Below are positions 38,081-46,583 of a stretch of 64,000 nucleotides of DNA, piece by piece. The stretch is from UBA868 sp016776875 (GTDB taxonomy: Bacteria > Pseudomonadota > Gammaproteobacteria > Arenicellales > UBA868). The notes beneath the pieces are model-generated. The model saw nothing but the letters and a program-made list of their open reading frames with translations, ran no database searches and was not told the DNA's origin. The stretch is from assembly GCA_051201585.1 (NCBI GenBank), contig CP179198.1:2108001-2172000 (forward strand), given 5' to 3'. The translations under genes were made by a program, and so were the position numbers. Each line of letters begins with the position of its first letter. Position 1 is the first letter of the stretch.

Positions 38081-38096
38081 ATTTCAGGGCTGAAAT
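38081..38096. promoter_or_regulatory. Palindrome, possible operator
   Basis: ATTTCAG-GG-CTGAAAT, a perfect 7-bp inverted repeat with a 2-bp centre. It lies upstream of the minus-strand envelope gene run (M48 and neighbours). Suitable for a dimeric regulator; nothing links it to a known one. Confidence 0.35.
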
Positions 38097-38224
38097 CCAA
38101 ACACTTCAGAGACCCAAAAGGTACACTTTTAAAAAAGGGTTTATGCTTACGTAACAGTGCATTCAAGAGTTAACAAGTAAACTTTTTATGCCTCCTTCCA
38201 TCAAATATCTTTTTTAATCATGCG

Positions 38225-38338
38225 TTAAAAACTGTCGTTAATCAGGAGAGAAATTGAATAAAACATTAAACACCAACTAAACAAAGCAGGTGGTATCAGA
38301 AATAAACCTATTAAACCCCACATACTCCACTCAAACAT
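38225..38338 (-). CDS. 37-residue hydrophobic small protein
   Basis: A short frame with a near-perfect ribosome binding site: CGGAGGAACA directly before the ATG at 38336-38338. The product MFEWSMWGLIGLFLIPPALF continues SWCLMFYSISLLINDSF, two short hydrophobic stretches broken by PP. This is the profile of a small inner-membrane protein. It sits alone in the 630-base gap between the envelope genes and the two-component system. No homologue is known to me; the strong ribosome site is the main support. Confidence 0.45.
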   Translation of the reverse strand: MFEWSMWGLIGLFLIPPALFSWCLMFYSISLLINDSF

Positions 38339-38617
38339 TGTTCCTCCGAGTTATCTTCATAGATCACATCACATTTGCCGCTAAATTAATCAAGCTTTAA
38401 TCAAGTTATCGAGAATCCGGCGGACCAATAACAAAGGGAGGAGGAGACCAGACCGAAGATCTCTGTTATCGTGCCGATGCCGCCGGTCACCGCCCAATTA
38501 ATCTCCGGGCTGCTTCAACGGTGCTAATTATTGAAACTTTCTTGATCAGAGTGCTTGCAACACTGTAGGGTTTTTTCTGCATTTTTTATGCAGATTGATA
38601 ATCACTTATAGCCATCA

Positions 38618-38631
38618 TTGATCTAAATCAT
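38618..38631 (+). promoter_or_regulatory. FNR/Anr-like box upstream of the response regulator
   Basis: TTGAT-CTAA-ATCAT matches the FNR consensus TTGAT-N4-ATCAA at nine of ten positions. Its centre lies about 44 bases before the response-regulator ATG, so it could act on a promoter just upstream. Found by eye. Confidence 0.4.
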
Positions 38632-38668
38632 TACTCTAAGATTCATAACTTCCTGATGACCAAGGGAT

Positions 38669-39352
38669 ATGGAAACAATTCTTGTTGTTGATGATGAAAG
38701 CGATATACGAGAAGTAGTGTGCTATGCACTGTCTCGTGAAGGATTTAATGTCATTGAAGCAGAGGACGGCGTAGAAGGGTTACAGAAGGCATCAGAGACC
38801 AACCCAGCAGTAGTGATACTAGACATCACCATGCCTCGAATGAACGGGATTGACTGCTGTCTTAAATTACGACAAATCTCGTCCACTCCCATCATCTTTC
38901 TTTCTTCAAAAGACGATGAACAAGATCGCATTCTCGGACTCACTATTGGCGGCGATGACTATGTATCTAAGCCGTTTAGCCCTAAAGAACTAGTTGCTCG
39001 GGTACAGGCGATTCTTAGGCGGCAACGACAACTGGCCGACCAAGTGAAAAATGAAGTCAGCCAGACGAATCTGTCTCTTGAATACGACGATATCAGGATA
39101 GATACCGAAACATTAACTGTCTTTTATAAAGACAATGTTGTCGAGCTAACTAAAACAGAGTTCCATATTCTGAAAACGATGCTCACCAACCCTAAAAAGG
39201 TGTTTGGTAAAGGAGATCTCATGGTTCGGGCAGTCTCGGATGCTGTCATTGACAGTCATATCCGCGGCATAAGATCCAAATTTAAAAATCACGGATTCAA
39301 TCCCATTGAAACCAAACATGGTCAAGGATTCAGATTAGCCTCATGCGATTAA
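38669..39352 (+). CDS. OmpR-family response regulator
   Basis: 227 residues: a receiver (ILVVDDESDIREVV, phospho-Asp in VVILDITMPRMNG, Thr/Ser region IIFLSSKDD, Lys in YVSKPFSPKEL) and a C-terminal winged helix (VELTKTEFHILKTMLTNPKKVFGKGDL, then SHIRGIRSKFKNHGF and THKHGQGFRL-type ending). AAGGGAT precedes the ATG. It overlaps the kinase gene by 10 bases. The closest known layout is CreB/CreC or other envelope-sensing pairs; the target genes are unknown. Confidence 0.9.
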   Translation: METILVVDDESDIREVVCYALSREGFNVIEAEDGVEGLQKASETNPAVVILDITMPRMNGIDCCLKLRQISSTPIIFLSSKDDEQDRILGLTIGGDDYVSKPFSPKELVARVQAILRRQRQLADQVKNEVSQTNLSLEYDDIRIDTETLTVFYKDNVVELTKTEFHILKTMLTNPKKVFGKGDLMVRAVSDAVIDSHIRGIRSKFKNHGFNPIETKHGQGFRLASCD

Positions 39353-40405
39353 TCGATTTCCTGCAAGATCATCGTCCAACACTTCGTACAGTGTTGATCT
39401 GTGGCTGCCTCGGCCTTATTGTTCTTACTGGAGGCGCTCTCGTTCTCATCGGAATCTATATAGGCGCGATCCCGATGGATCTCAATATTATTTCTGATGT
39501 CATTCATCGATCTCTGCCCATCGCAATTTTGATTCCGATAGTCGGCATCTTGATTAGTATTCTCGTTGCCTCAAAGATCACAGCGCCGGTGCACGCCATT
39601 ATCGAGAAAACCCAACGCTCTCGGGCCGGAAGCAAAGGTGTATTCAAAACCTTTCTTCGTACACCAGTCACCGTCGAGCACGATCGGCTTTACCAGAATG
39701 TTTCTGCGATGGTGAACGAACTCGAAAAACGGGAGGAATATGCACAACACTTCGCGTCTCATGTTGTCCATGAGCTGAGTAATCCTTTAAGTGCAATCCA
39801 GGGTGCGGTTGAGATCATGAAAGAAGATCAGTCCACTATGTCAGGCGATGAACAGGCGCTTCCTTCAGATTATTGAAAATAATCTTTCGTCCCTAACCCG
39901 TCTTGTTGATGAGCTTCATGCCCAAACGAAAGAAGACAGAATTCTTTCTAAAACTGCCTTTGAAATAGACCTACAGCCAATTGCCGATACCATTACCGGA
40001 TACTTCCCAGACAGCAACGTCGATATTCAGATAGGTCCAACAGTCAAAAGCGTCAAACTGGCCCTATCTTCCGTCGCGCTCGAGTCCATAATCCGAAGTC
40101 TTATCGACAACTCAATGAAACACTGCGGACAGGACGTCTCTGTAAAAGTCCGACTGGAAACACTTGGATCACCTGAGTCCGTACTGCAGATTAACGTCTC
40201 AGATGATGGTCCAGGGATTCTGGATTCTCTGAAGGACAGGATATTCGAAGACTTTTTTACTACGGATAAGGGTCGGAGTAGTGGCGGTATGGGACTTGCT
40301 AACGTCAAAAAACTGCTTGAGGGAAAAAATGGAAGCATTGAACTACTTGATTCAAAGAAAGGTTCTACGTTCCAACTATCTATCCCAGTCCTGGAAGCCT
40401 CCTAA
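39343..40405 (+). CDS. Sensor histidine kinase, partner of the response regulator (one frameshift)
   Basis: Two membrane segments (LRTVLICGCLGLIVLTGGALVLIGIYIGAI and SLPIAILIPIVGILISILVAS) enclose a very short periplasmic loop. A HAMP-like linker follows, then HisKA with FASHVVHELSNPLSAIQGAVE and an ATPase domain (SLIDNSMKHC, VSDDGPGILDSLKDRIFEDF, GGMGLANVKKLLEGKNGSIEL). The frame breaks near 39850. Removing one G gives DEQRFLQIIENNLSSLTRLV and 353 residues. The short loop suggests sensing in or at the membrane. This break is not next to an AGCT. Confidence 0.85.
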
Positions 40406-40468
40406 ATTCCTCCGCTGTGCGGGCTGGATATATATAAATATAAAAAGGCTAACTGGGGTGGGTACCCA

Positions 40469-40520
40469 CTGTACCTAATATGTACCTAACTCCATGTCAG
40501 CCCAGTCCACTTAGGTACAG
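40469..40520. repeat. GTACCTAA repeats near the tRNA fragment
   Basis: CTGTACCTAA at 40469-40478, a second GTACCTAA at 40482-40489, and the exact inverse TTAGGTACAG at 40511-40520. The group ends about 70 bases before the tRNA 3' fragment. Such clustered short repeats beside a tRNA-derived core are typical of integrase or excisionase arm sites, but no integrase gene is nearby. Confidence 0.4.
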
Positions 40521-40588
40521 TAGATGCAGGGCTGGGATACGTAAAACCACTGTATTTACTGAAGTTTTAAGAGTATCACTGACAACAA

Positions 40589-40637
40589 CAGTGGACTCAT
40601 AATCCATTGGTCGAAGGTTCGAGTCCTTCCGGGCCCA
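40589..40637 (+). repeat. 49-bp tRNA-Ile2 3' fragment (candidate attachment site)
   Basis: Exact copy of tRNA-Ile2 from the end of the D arm through the anticodon loop and T arm to the first acceptor A. It then diverges (GCG instead of CCA). In tRNA-targeting elements the distal attachment site is just such a 3' fragment, while the intact tRNA is kept at the other end. Confidence 0.85.
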
Positions 40638-40658
40638 GCGCTTTTTCAATGACTTACG

Positions 40659-40940
40659 TTGCGTCTCCACTTCGCCCTCTTTCTGGCTGGAACCGCATTT
40701 ACGCTGATCAGTCGACTCACAGGATTAATTGGCTTAATCACTTCCTTAAATAAGCGCTCCTTGTTACCGTATTACTTTTTTTATATTTCTCCGATAATGA
40801 TCTTCACCGCCACGTATCTGTTTATGGGCGTCAGCCGCCTCAGAGCTCACCTTGAACAAATACTTAGTGTATGCAGTTATCGGAATGGTTGCGTGTCTTC
40901 GCGCCACTCAGAAGTGGCTTCGCACTCAATCGAAATGTAA
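40659..40940 (+). CDS. Possible small membrane protein or membrane-protein remnant
   Basis: 93 residues from a TTG. The first 60 are hydrophobic (LFLAGTAFTLISRLTGLIGLITSL, then SLLPYYFFYISPIMIFTATYLFMGVSRL), about two membrane helices, and the tail is non-descript. There is no clear ribosome site, and it begins 22 bases after the tRNA fragment. It may be the truncated end of a larger gene cut off at the element boundary. Low confidence that it is expressed. Confidence 0.3.
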   Translation: MRLHFALFLAGTAFTLISRLTGLIGLITSLNKRSLLPYYFFYISPIMIFTATYLFMGVSRLRAHLEQILSVCSYRNGCVSSRHSEVASHSIEM

Positions 40941-40946
40941 AACTTT

Positions 40947-41660
40947 CTAAAACTCAGGTTTTCTATAAACACCAACAACCGTCTTGCCTGCCGTATAACA
41001 AAGCATTGGATCTAACATTGCCGACATGCGGACCATCAGGCCGTCCCATAACTTTACCTGTGCATCTGATGGGGATGAGGTGCGCAGGAGGAGTTTATTC
41101 GCAAGCGAGGCTAGCAAACCGACACTATCCAAATAGATCTCGGACACCGTCTCCAGTCGAGAGTCCACTGACGCGCGTAGTGATGCTCGCGTATACCGTC
41201 GGTAGTGACCTACTGCCCGATCAAACGGAGAATACAGAAACGGCCAAGCTGGAGACAGGATTACCAAGTGACCACCTTTGGTTAAATGATCGTAGGCGCA
41301 TGAGGTCTCAAGTAAATCATTGTTGATATGCTCAAGAACATCAATATAGACAATCGTATCAAAATCACACTGGCTATCTCTCAGTGTTCCGTTTAATTTA
41401 GAAATATACTCAGGATATTCACGAGCACTCAATTGTGAGAATAGTTCCTCCCCAGGCTCGATAAGCATTAATTTCTCAACATGTTGATTAAGCAGGAACC
41501 TGGCGTTGCTCCCTATTCCCGCTCCCACTTCCGCAACAGAACCACGCAAGTATTTCGCAATTGATTTTGCCCAGTATGTCTTCCAGTTTTGGGCCCGTGC
41601 AAATAAGTCTAACTCATAGGCAACAGACATTTCTGGAGATTGATAACGTTTGCTCATCAT
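40947..41660 (-). CDS. SAM-dependent methyltransferase of the glycan cassette
   Basis: 237 residues. VAEVGAGIGSNARFLL is the SAM motif, FDTIVYIDVLEHINNDLLE the acidic follow-up, and HLTKGGHLVILSPAWPFLYSPFDRAVGHYRRYTRASL a block common in methyltransferases next to glycosyltransferases. Its ATG overlaps the upstream membrane glycosyltransferase stop by 4 bases. It may methylate a sugar or lipid-linked intermediate. Substrate not inferable. Confidence 0.82.
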   Translation of the reverse strand: MMSKRYQSPEMSVAYELDLFARAQNWKTYWAKSIAKYLRGSVAEVGAGIGSNARFLLNQHVEKLMLIEPGEELFSQLSAREYPEYISKLNGTLRDSQCDFDTIVYIDVLEHINNDLLETSCAYDHLTKGGHLVILSPAWPFLYSPFDRAVGHYRRYTRASLRASVDSRLETVSEIYLDSVGLLASLANKLLLRTSSPSDAQVKLWDGLMVRMSAMLDPMLCYTAGKTVVGVYRKPEF

Positions 41661-43756
41661 AATATTGGGAATTCATACACCACGTATCTACTATTTTCGA
41701 ATATCTTCAACAATGGAACTGAGGCCGAATTAATTGGAGGGAGACCATCATCTAGGTCTTTTCTCATAAGATAGTGGGTCCAACCTTCCTTCACCGCGAT
41801 GCTCAAGGTCTTCTGGACGAAAGTTGGAAAATCTTTGGAGAACTGCCTGGACAAACTTTTTCGTTGGACATCAACCCTTTTTGCAGCCTTTACATTGTAT
41901 CCGCCAGGTCCAGGGAAAAGTCTAGGATGAGTGCTAAAAGTTGTATGTCCAAACATCGCAGAAATCTGTGGCTGCGTATCATCCCATTTGGAATACCTGA
42001 AGTCATTAGTTACAACGATAACTTCAGACCGTTCACCAAGAATACGACCTTCGGCTTTCCCCCAAACCACATAATGACGCTCACCCCATTCTTCTTTTGA
42101 TAAGCCGTTATCGTCCTGTTCAAAAGCCTCTGCCAAGTCTGCATACTTATCGACATATCGACCAAAGGCTGCACTCCCTGCTTTTTGTCTATGAAAAATC
42201 GCGCTCATGGCATCGCCTATGTGTTGATTATCGATATATTCCTCCGCTTGAGATGGAGATGCCACCACGACAACCGCATGAGCTAACCTTGTGACTTGGC
42301 CAACCTCTGCAACAAGAAAGACGGGCAATAACATCATTGCTCCCACCCACTGGGACACCCTAGTGCGGTTGGCCAAGAGTGCTGCACCGATAAAGGCAAC
42401 ACCTATCCACATGGCCAAGCTAAATTGAACCCCAGTCTTGGGCACAAAGATAACTGCGATAGTTAGGTATGATCCAACTACGGCAACTGCAACACTCAAG
42501 ACCAACGTGATCCGCGAGCTTTTCCAGTTGCCAAATCTTATCTCATCCGCCAAACACAGCACGCTAGCTAATACTACCCAACAAATTTCCGTCAGGAACG
42601 GGCGCACGCTTGTCCATCGCCAATCAAAAAATGACATTGCCTGATCCAAGGTTCGCACACTAATCATCGCAGCTTCTGATTGACTTTCTCCATACCCGAA
42701 AAGAAAGTAGAAGATCGCTGGAGTAGAAAAAAGTCCTACAACAGTCCCTATCGAAGCCTTCAGGTTTTCTTTTTGAACACCCATAATTATCGTTACTCCC
42801 AGGACAATAAACACAGCAGGTGCGACATCGAGCTTGCAAAACAGTATTAGGGCAGCGATCGACAATGGAAGGGCATATCTTATGCTCCCAATAGAACGAG
42901 TTGCTGTATGTACCGCTAAGAGTAATAGGAAGAGACCGGACAACATTGACACATCCCAGACACCATTACCAAAACTGCCACCATCATATCGCTCGGACCA
43001 AAACCACCCAGTCTCCGCAAGACCTATTAGGGTATGACTGATGTCACTATTGATTAACGTGAATGCCATAGATCCCAACATGACGTAGGGCATAAACAAC
43101 GTTATTGACAAACGTTGTCGCCAGCTATCACCCAGCAATTTTCTTGTAACCTGATAAATGAGAGAAAATATTCCCAACATCAAGACCGGGCAAAGTACCC
43201 AAAACATGGCCTTATGAGGCGGAAGGCCAGAGACCGATGCAATTGCCGCGGCGGAAGCTGGCGCGCCGTAGTGATAAGCATGCACTGTTCCAGACACAAA
43301 TATACTTTCCGGAGGGTACTCCAACGATTTAAGCAAACTGAATGAATGTGCCAGACGTAGCGAACTATCGTCGTTGAAAAATATTGGGGGATACACGCCC
43401 ATACCCATCTGGAAAGACGCTCCAACGGTAAGCCCCGACAGACAAACAAATATCAGAGAATTCCAGAACCAGCCCCAACCCGATAAGGATTCCGACGACA
43501 ATCTTAATGTCCGGCGCAAACGAGTTATACCAAACAGCACCGCAACGATTGAACTGATTAGAATCCCTCTATCTGCATCCACACCCAGCCTGAGGAAGAG
43601 TACGTAGACCAATCCTGCCAAGAGGGCGCCGAGGGAGATACTAATAGGAATATCGGATAACTGGATCGGCTCAGCTGCACTACGGTGTAAAGGGAAAACC
43701 GCTAACCCCCAAACACACAAAAATATGGCCGCGAAAACCACCGACAAAATCAACAT
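41657..43756 (-). CDS. Large polytopic membrane protein, GT-C-like glycosyltransferase
   Basis: 699 residues. The first 480 or so are a dozen or more hydrophobic helices; the C-terminal 200 form a soluble domain (from about YIDNQHIGDAMSAIFH onwards). The early loop PPIFFNDDSSLRLAHSFSLLKSL has the paired acidic residues expected of GT-C enzymes that use polyprenyl-phosphate sugars. It lies between a GT2 gene, which could make the lipid-linked donor, and a methyltransferase. No exact family is assigned. Confidence 0.7.
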   Translation of the reverse strand: MLILSVVFAAIFLCVWGLAVFPLHRSAAEPIQLSDIPISISLGALLAGLVYVLFLRLGVDADRGILISSIVAVLFGITRLRRTLRLSSESLSGWGWFWNSLIFVCLSGLTVGASFQMGMGVYPPIFFNDDSSLRLAHSFSLLKSLEYPPESIFVSGTVHAYHYGAPASAAAIASVSGLPPHKAMFWVLCPVLMLGIFSLIYQVTRKLLGDSWRQRLSITLFMPYVMLGSMAFTLINSDISHTLIGLAETGWFWSERYDGGSFGNGVWDVSMLSGLFLLLLAVHTATRSIGSIRYALPLSIAALILFCKLDVAPAVFIVLGVTIIMGVQKENLKASIGTVVGLFSTPAIFYFLFGYGESQSEAAMISVRTLDQAMSFFDWRWTSVRPFLTEICWVVLASVLCLADEIRFGNWKSSRITLVLSVAVAVVGSYLTIAVIFVPKTGVQFSLAMWIGVAFIGAALLANRTRVSQWVGAMMLLPVFLVAEVGQVTRLAHAVVVVASPSQAEEYIDNQHIGDAMSAIFHRQKAGSAAFGRYVDKYADLAEAFEQDDNGLSKEEWGERHYVVWGKAEGRILGERSEVIVVTNDFRYSKWDDTQPQISAMFGHTTFSTHPRLFPGPGGYNVKAAKRVDVQRKSLSRQFSKDFPTFVQKTLSIAVKEGWTHYLMRKDLDDGLPPINSASVPLLKIFENSRYVVYEFPIL

Positions 43757-43782
43757 TGGTCAGCTATTTTCCTTAGATAGAG

Positions 43783-44523
43783 TTATGATCTTGCACGATT
43801 GTGGTCAAATCTAATCTTCAGCCATAACGTCAACGCAGCGAAAAGAGTGTCCAGAGTAACTCTAATACTTGCATTTTTTGCTACCCCACCTATTCGTTGA
43901 TGGTAGTAAGACGGCCCCTCCGATATTGTGTAACCTAAGTCACGAAACCGCACCACGATCTCTGTGAGAATAAATATTCCCCGACTGCCTTTGAGGTTGA
44001 GTTGCTTTATTTTTTCCGTTCTCCATATATGCACCCACCCGACATCCATAAACTTGATACCGAATAATAGTGTCAACAAGGTGAGGTAGCCATAAGACAT
44101 AATAATACGGGTTATGGTGTAGTCGGACCGGCCACCTCGATATCCTAGCACCAGATCGCTACCCTCTAGAAGTTCAAAACAATGCCTCATATCAGCTACT
44201 AAGAATTGACCATCTGCTGGAAGATACGCAGTAAATTCTTTCGACGCAGCCATTATTCCGTTAACCATGGCTTCACCAAAACCACAGTTACTCTGCTGAA
44301 TAGTGCGAAGACCCTCGAACTCATCGACAAGCTGATCTAGTATTTTTTGAGTTTGATCAGTGCTTCCGTCATTGACAACAATAACTTCATAATCATCGAA
44401 ATAATTAGGTAACTGCTCACAGGTATTGGAAACAACCTCATAAATACTATCCTCTTCATTGTATGCTGGTATCACAACTGACACACTCTTTGGGCAGCTA
44501 AGATCCACAGTATGTGTTCCCAT
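43783..44523 (-). CDS. Family 2 glycosyltransferase, polyprenyl-phosphate sugar synthase type
   Basis: 246 residues, GT-A fold: VSVVIPAYNEEDSIYEVV, EVIVVNDGSTDQTQKILD, CGFGEAMVNGI, YLPADGQF (acidic metal site) and SYYHQRIGGVAKNAS near the end. This resembles dolichyl/undecaprenyl-phosphate mannose or glucose synthases but without a long membrane tail. It would donate a sugar to a lipid carrier for the following membrane transferase. First gene of the cassette. Confidence 0.85.
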   Translation of the reverse strand: MGTHTVDLSCPKSVSVVIPAYNEEDSIYEVVSNTCEQLPNYFDDYEVIVVNDGSTDQTQKILDQLVDEFEGLRTIQQSNCGFGEAMVNGIMAASKEFTAYLPADGQFLVADMRHCFELLEGSDLVLGYRGGRSDYTITRIIMSYGYLTLLTLLFGIKFMDVGWVHIWRTEKIKQLNLKGSRGIFILTEIVVRFRDLGYTISEGPSYYHQRIGGVAKNASIRVTLDTLFAALTLWLKIRFDHNRARS

Positions 44524-44599
44524 TATTTAGAGGATTAATCGTGATGACTAGAAATCTAGTCTCAAGACATTACTAAAAAAGACTTTACACTCCTCAAAT

Positions 44600-45235
44600 T
44601 ATATAACTGTTTCTCATTTTTAGCACTTTTCGCAAAAGCATGTTTCTTTTCTTCTGCTTCTTTTTCAATCGCAGCATTAGCAGTTAACTGTATTATTTCA
44701 ACAAATTTTTCTTGTCAGTAACAGTAATAGCAATTCTGTTTTTTGCTAACTCGACTGCTTTGCTAGCGTAGCGTACTTCTTAAAACTACTCACCAGTCCC
44801 ATTGCTAAAACACCAAATGTTAACGCGTTTTGCTTCCTCAGTACTATTGCCTTGCTCGTCTTCTACAACACGGGTAGCAGCATACTCTTTGCCATCAATC
44901 ATTGCTTCCGCAAAACTAATGTTGTTGCTTCAAAAAGCTATTCTTTTACTTTTTTGTCGCTTTCAAGCAGTTTTCTTTTGTATCGGGCACGCTTACGTCA
45001 CTCATCCACCATTTTCTGCGCTGCATCTTTAGCATCTAATACGTTTTGCGCTTTTCGCATCGTGTCTTAGTCGTAAAGCACTAACTGCTGAAACTCTGCT
45101 TCTTCTGCTTTAATGCGCTAAGCGCAATGTTTTTTTACTACCTAAATCATCTAGGAGTTTCGCAATACCCATTTTTTAAGTTGCTGTAAAGCGTTTGTTA
45201 GTAATTCGCTCGGTTATAAAATCTTTTTCCTTCAT
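44600..45235 (-). pseudogene. AT-rich decayed gene
   Basis: On the minus strand a coding-like trail starts at MKEKDFITERITNKRF (45235). It continues in pieces broken by stops and shifts: MGIAKLLDDLGSKK, DTMRKAQNVLDAKDAAQKMVDE, RKRARYKRKLLESDKKVKE, FAEAMIDGKEYAATRVVEDE and ASKAVELAKNRIAI. The composition, Lys/Glu/Ala-rich and strongly AT-biased, is unlike the flanking genes and suggests foreign, perhaps phage-like, origin. No family recognised. The remaining bases to the second tRNA hold nothing recognisable. Confidence 0.5.
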
Positions 45236-45600
45236 AACAGTATTTAGTTAACTAACGCACACTGTGTTTTGGAAATTCTCCTTGTTCAATGTTAGCAAAA
45301 AACTGTTTCGCTGCTTTCTTCATTCTATAAATAATTTACCGTTGTGTTTAAATGTTTTTCTGTTTTCTAATCTATTTTTAAGTCCACACGCTCGCATTAA
45401 ACACTAATTCAGCACAATAGCAGTTTCTGTGCTTTTTACTTTTTTTCTCGCACGCAGTCGTACACAAGAAAATAACGTCGCAATTCAGTTGCGCGTTGCG
45501 TGTTTACTGTGAAATACACAACGTCGACCTAACTTATAACGTTTTAGAAGTGTGTTTTACCGTACTAAACGCATATGACTACAAGTTATAGATTTTAAAT

Positions 45601-45677
45601 GGGCCTGTAGCTCAGTTGGTTAGAGCAGTGGACTCATAATCCATTGGTCGAAGGTTCGAGTCCTTCCGGGCCCACCA
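45601..45677 (+). tRNA. ileX: tRNA-Ile2 (CAU), copy 2
   Basis: Identical over all 77 bases, CCA included, to copy 1 at 35510-35586, but with different sequence immediately on both sides. It is a duplicate carried or created by the accessory region. The upstream sequence lacks the TATAAT seen before copy 1, so expression is uncertain. Confidence 0.85.
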
Positions 45678-45985
45678 TTTTTACTTATTTACTGCAGCGC
45701 CTTACGACCCTCTGAACATCAGTGTTTCTGGTTCCTTAAAATCAGCGTAGCCAGAATGTGACCGGGCACACCGTAAGTTTAGACTTCTATTCTCGCGAAA
45801 GCGCGAAGTGTGCCCGCAAAGTGTTTTTCGGTTCGTGGTTGAACCTCCTCTACCAAGGCTTCCCATTAATTGTCCTCGGCAACCAGTTGGTAAAATCTAG
45901 ATGACACCACCTCAGAATTTCTACAATAAGCTCTAAAAAGTAAAACCTTCGTTGAATTAAATTTAACTCTGGCTCGGCAGCCTGA
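45678..45985. other. Gene-free stretch after tRNA copy 2
   Basis: 308 bases with no credible open frame. A short hairpin, CTCGCG-AAAG-CGCG, lies near 45795. Nothing else recognised. Confidence 0.5.
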
Positions 45986-46135
45986 TCAAAACAACGTATA
46001 GATAAACGGAGCAACGGCAGTGCCCTCAGCCAGAACAATAAGGCCGCCAAGCAGCACGAGAATAATAAAAATTGGTGCCAACCATAATTTTTTACGCACG
46101 CGCATAAATTCCCACAAATCTTTTAAAAATTCCAT
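45986..46135 (-). CDS. DUF5989-type small membrane protein
   Basis: 49 residues, MEFLKDLWEFMRVRKKLWLAP followed by one hydrophobic helix and AEGTAVAPFIYTLF. This is the typical sequence of the tiny protein found after SxtJ genes in carbamoyltransferase clusters. The ATG at 46133-46135 comes one base after the SxtJ stop; the longer upstream reading is not needed. Function unknown, probably an inner-membrane accessory subunit. Confidence 0.82.
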   Translation of the reverse strand: MEFLKDLWEFMRVRKKLWLAPIFIILVLLGGLIVLAEGTAVAPFIYTLF

Positions 46136-46136
46136 G

Positions 46137-46541
46137 CTAAAAAGGTTTCTCCATGTGCGAGGGATCCTGCTCTGCACTGATAGAGCGATAAGTCACTGCT
46201 TCTGAGTCCCATCGGCGAGTAAGGGGATCTTTTCCCAACAACCGAAAAACGAGGCCGTAGGGGAATACCGCGAAATAGTACACGACCGCTAATATGACTG
46301 GCGAGCTTATCGTGTGCATGATCATGCCGAATCGCATCCAAATTCGATAGAACCATCGAAAAGTGCTTGGCGCCACAAGACCCCAAAAAGTAGTCACCAA
46401 AGCGAGGATCCATGGAACCACAGACCAGCGTCCAAAAAACATTGGAATAATAATACCAAAGAGTCCAACGACCATTGCCGAAAAAACTAGCGCAAACCGT
46501 CGCAACCCCGAATCATCGAGATCAGGAATTTCTTTTTTCAT
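46137..46541 (-). CDS. SxtJ-family membrane protein
   Basis: 134 residues with two hydrophobic hairpins (FALVFSAMVVGLFGIIIPMFF, WILALVTTFWGLVAPSTF) and a later segment (ISSPVILAVVYYFAVFPYGLVFRLLG). The tail PLTRRWDSEAVTYR is characteristic of SxtJ-like proteins. It is found downstream of carbamoyltransferases in surface-polysaccharide and saxitoxin-like clusters; the exact role is not established. Confidence 0.82.
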   Translation of the reverse strand: MKKEIPDLDDSGLRRFALVFSAMVVGLFGIIIPMFFGRWSVVPWILALVTTFWGLVAPSTFRWFYRIWMRFGMIMHTISSPVILAVVYYFAVFPYGLVFRLLGKDPLTRRWDSEAVTYRSISAEQDPSHMEKPF

Positions 46542-46583
46542 ATGTAATCACTTGAGGATTAGACTTATCTGATATCTTCCCGC

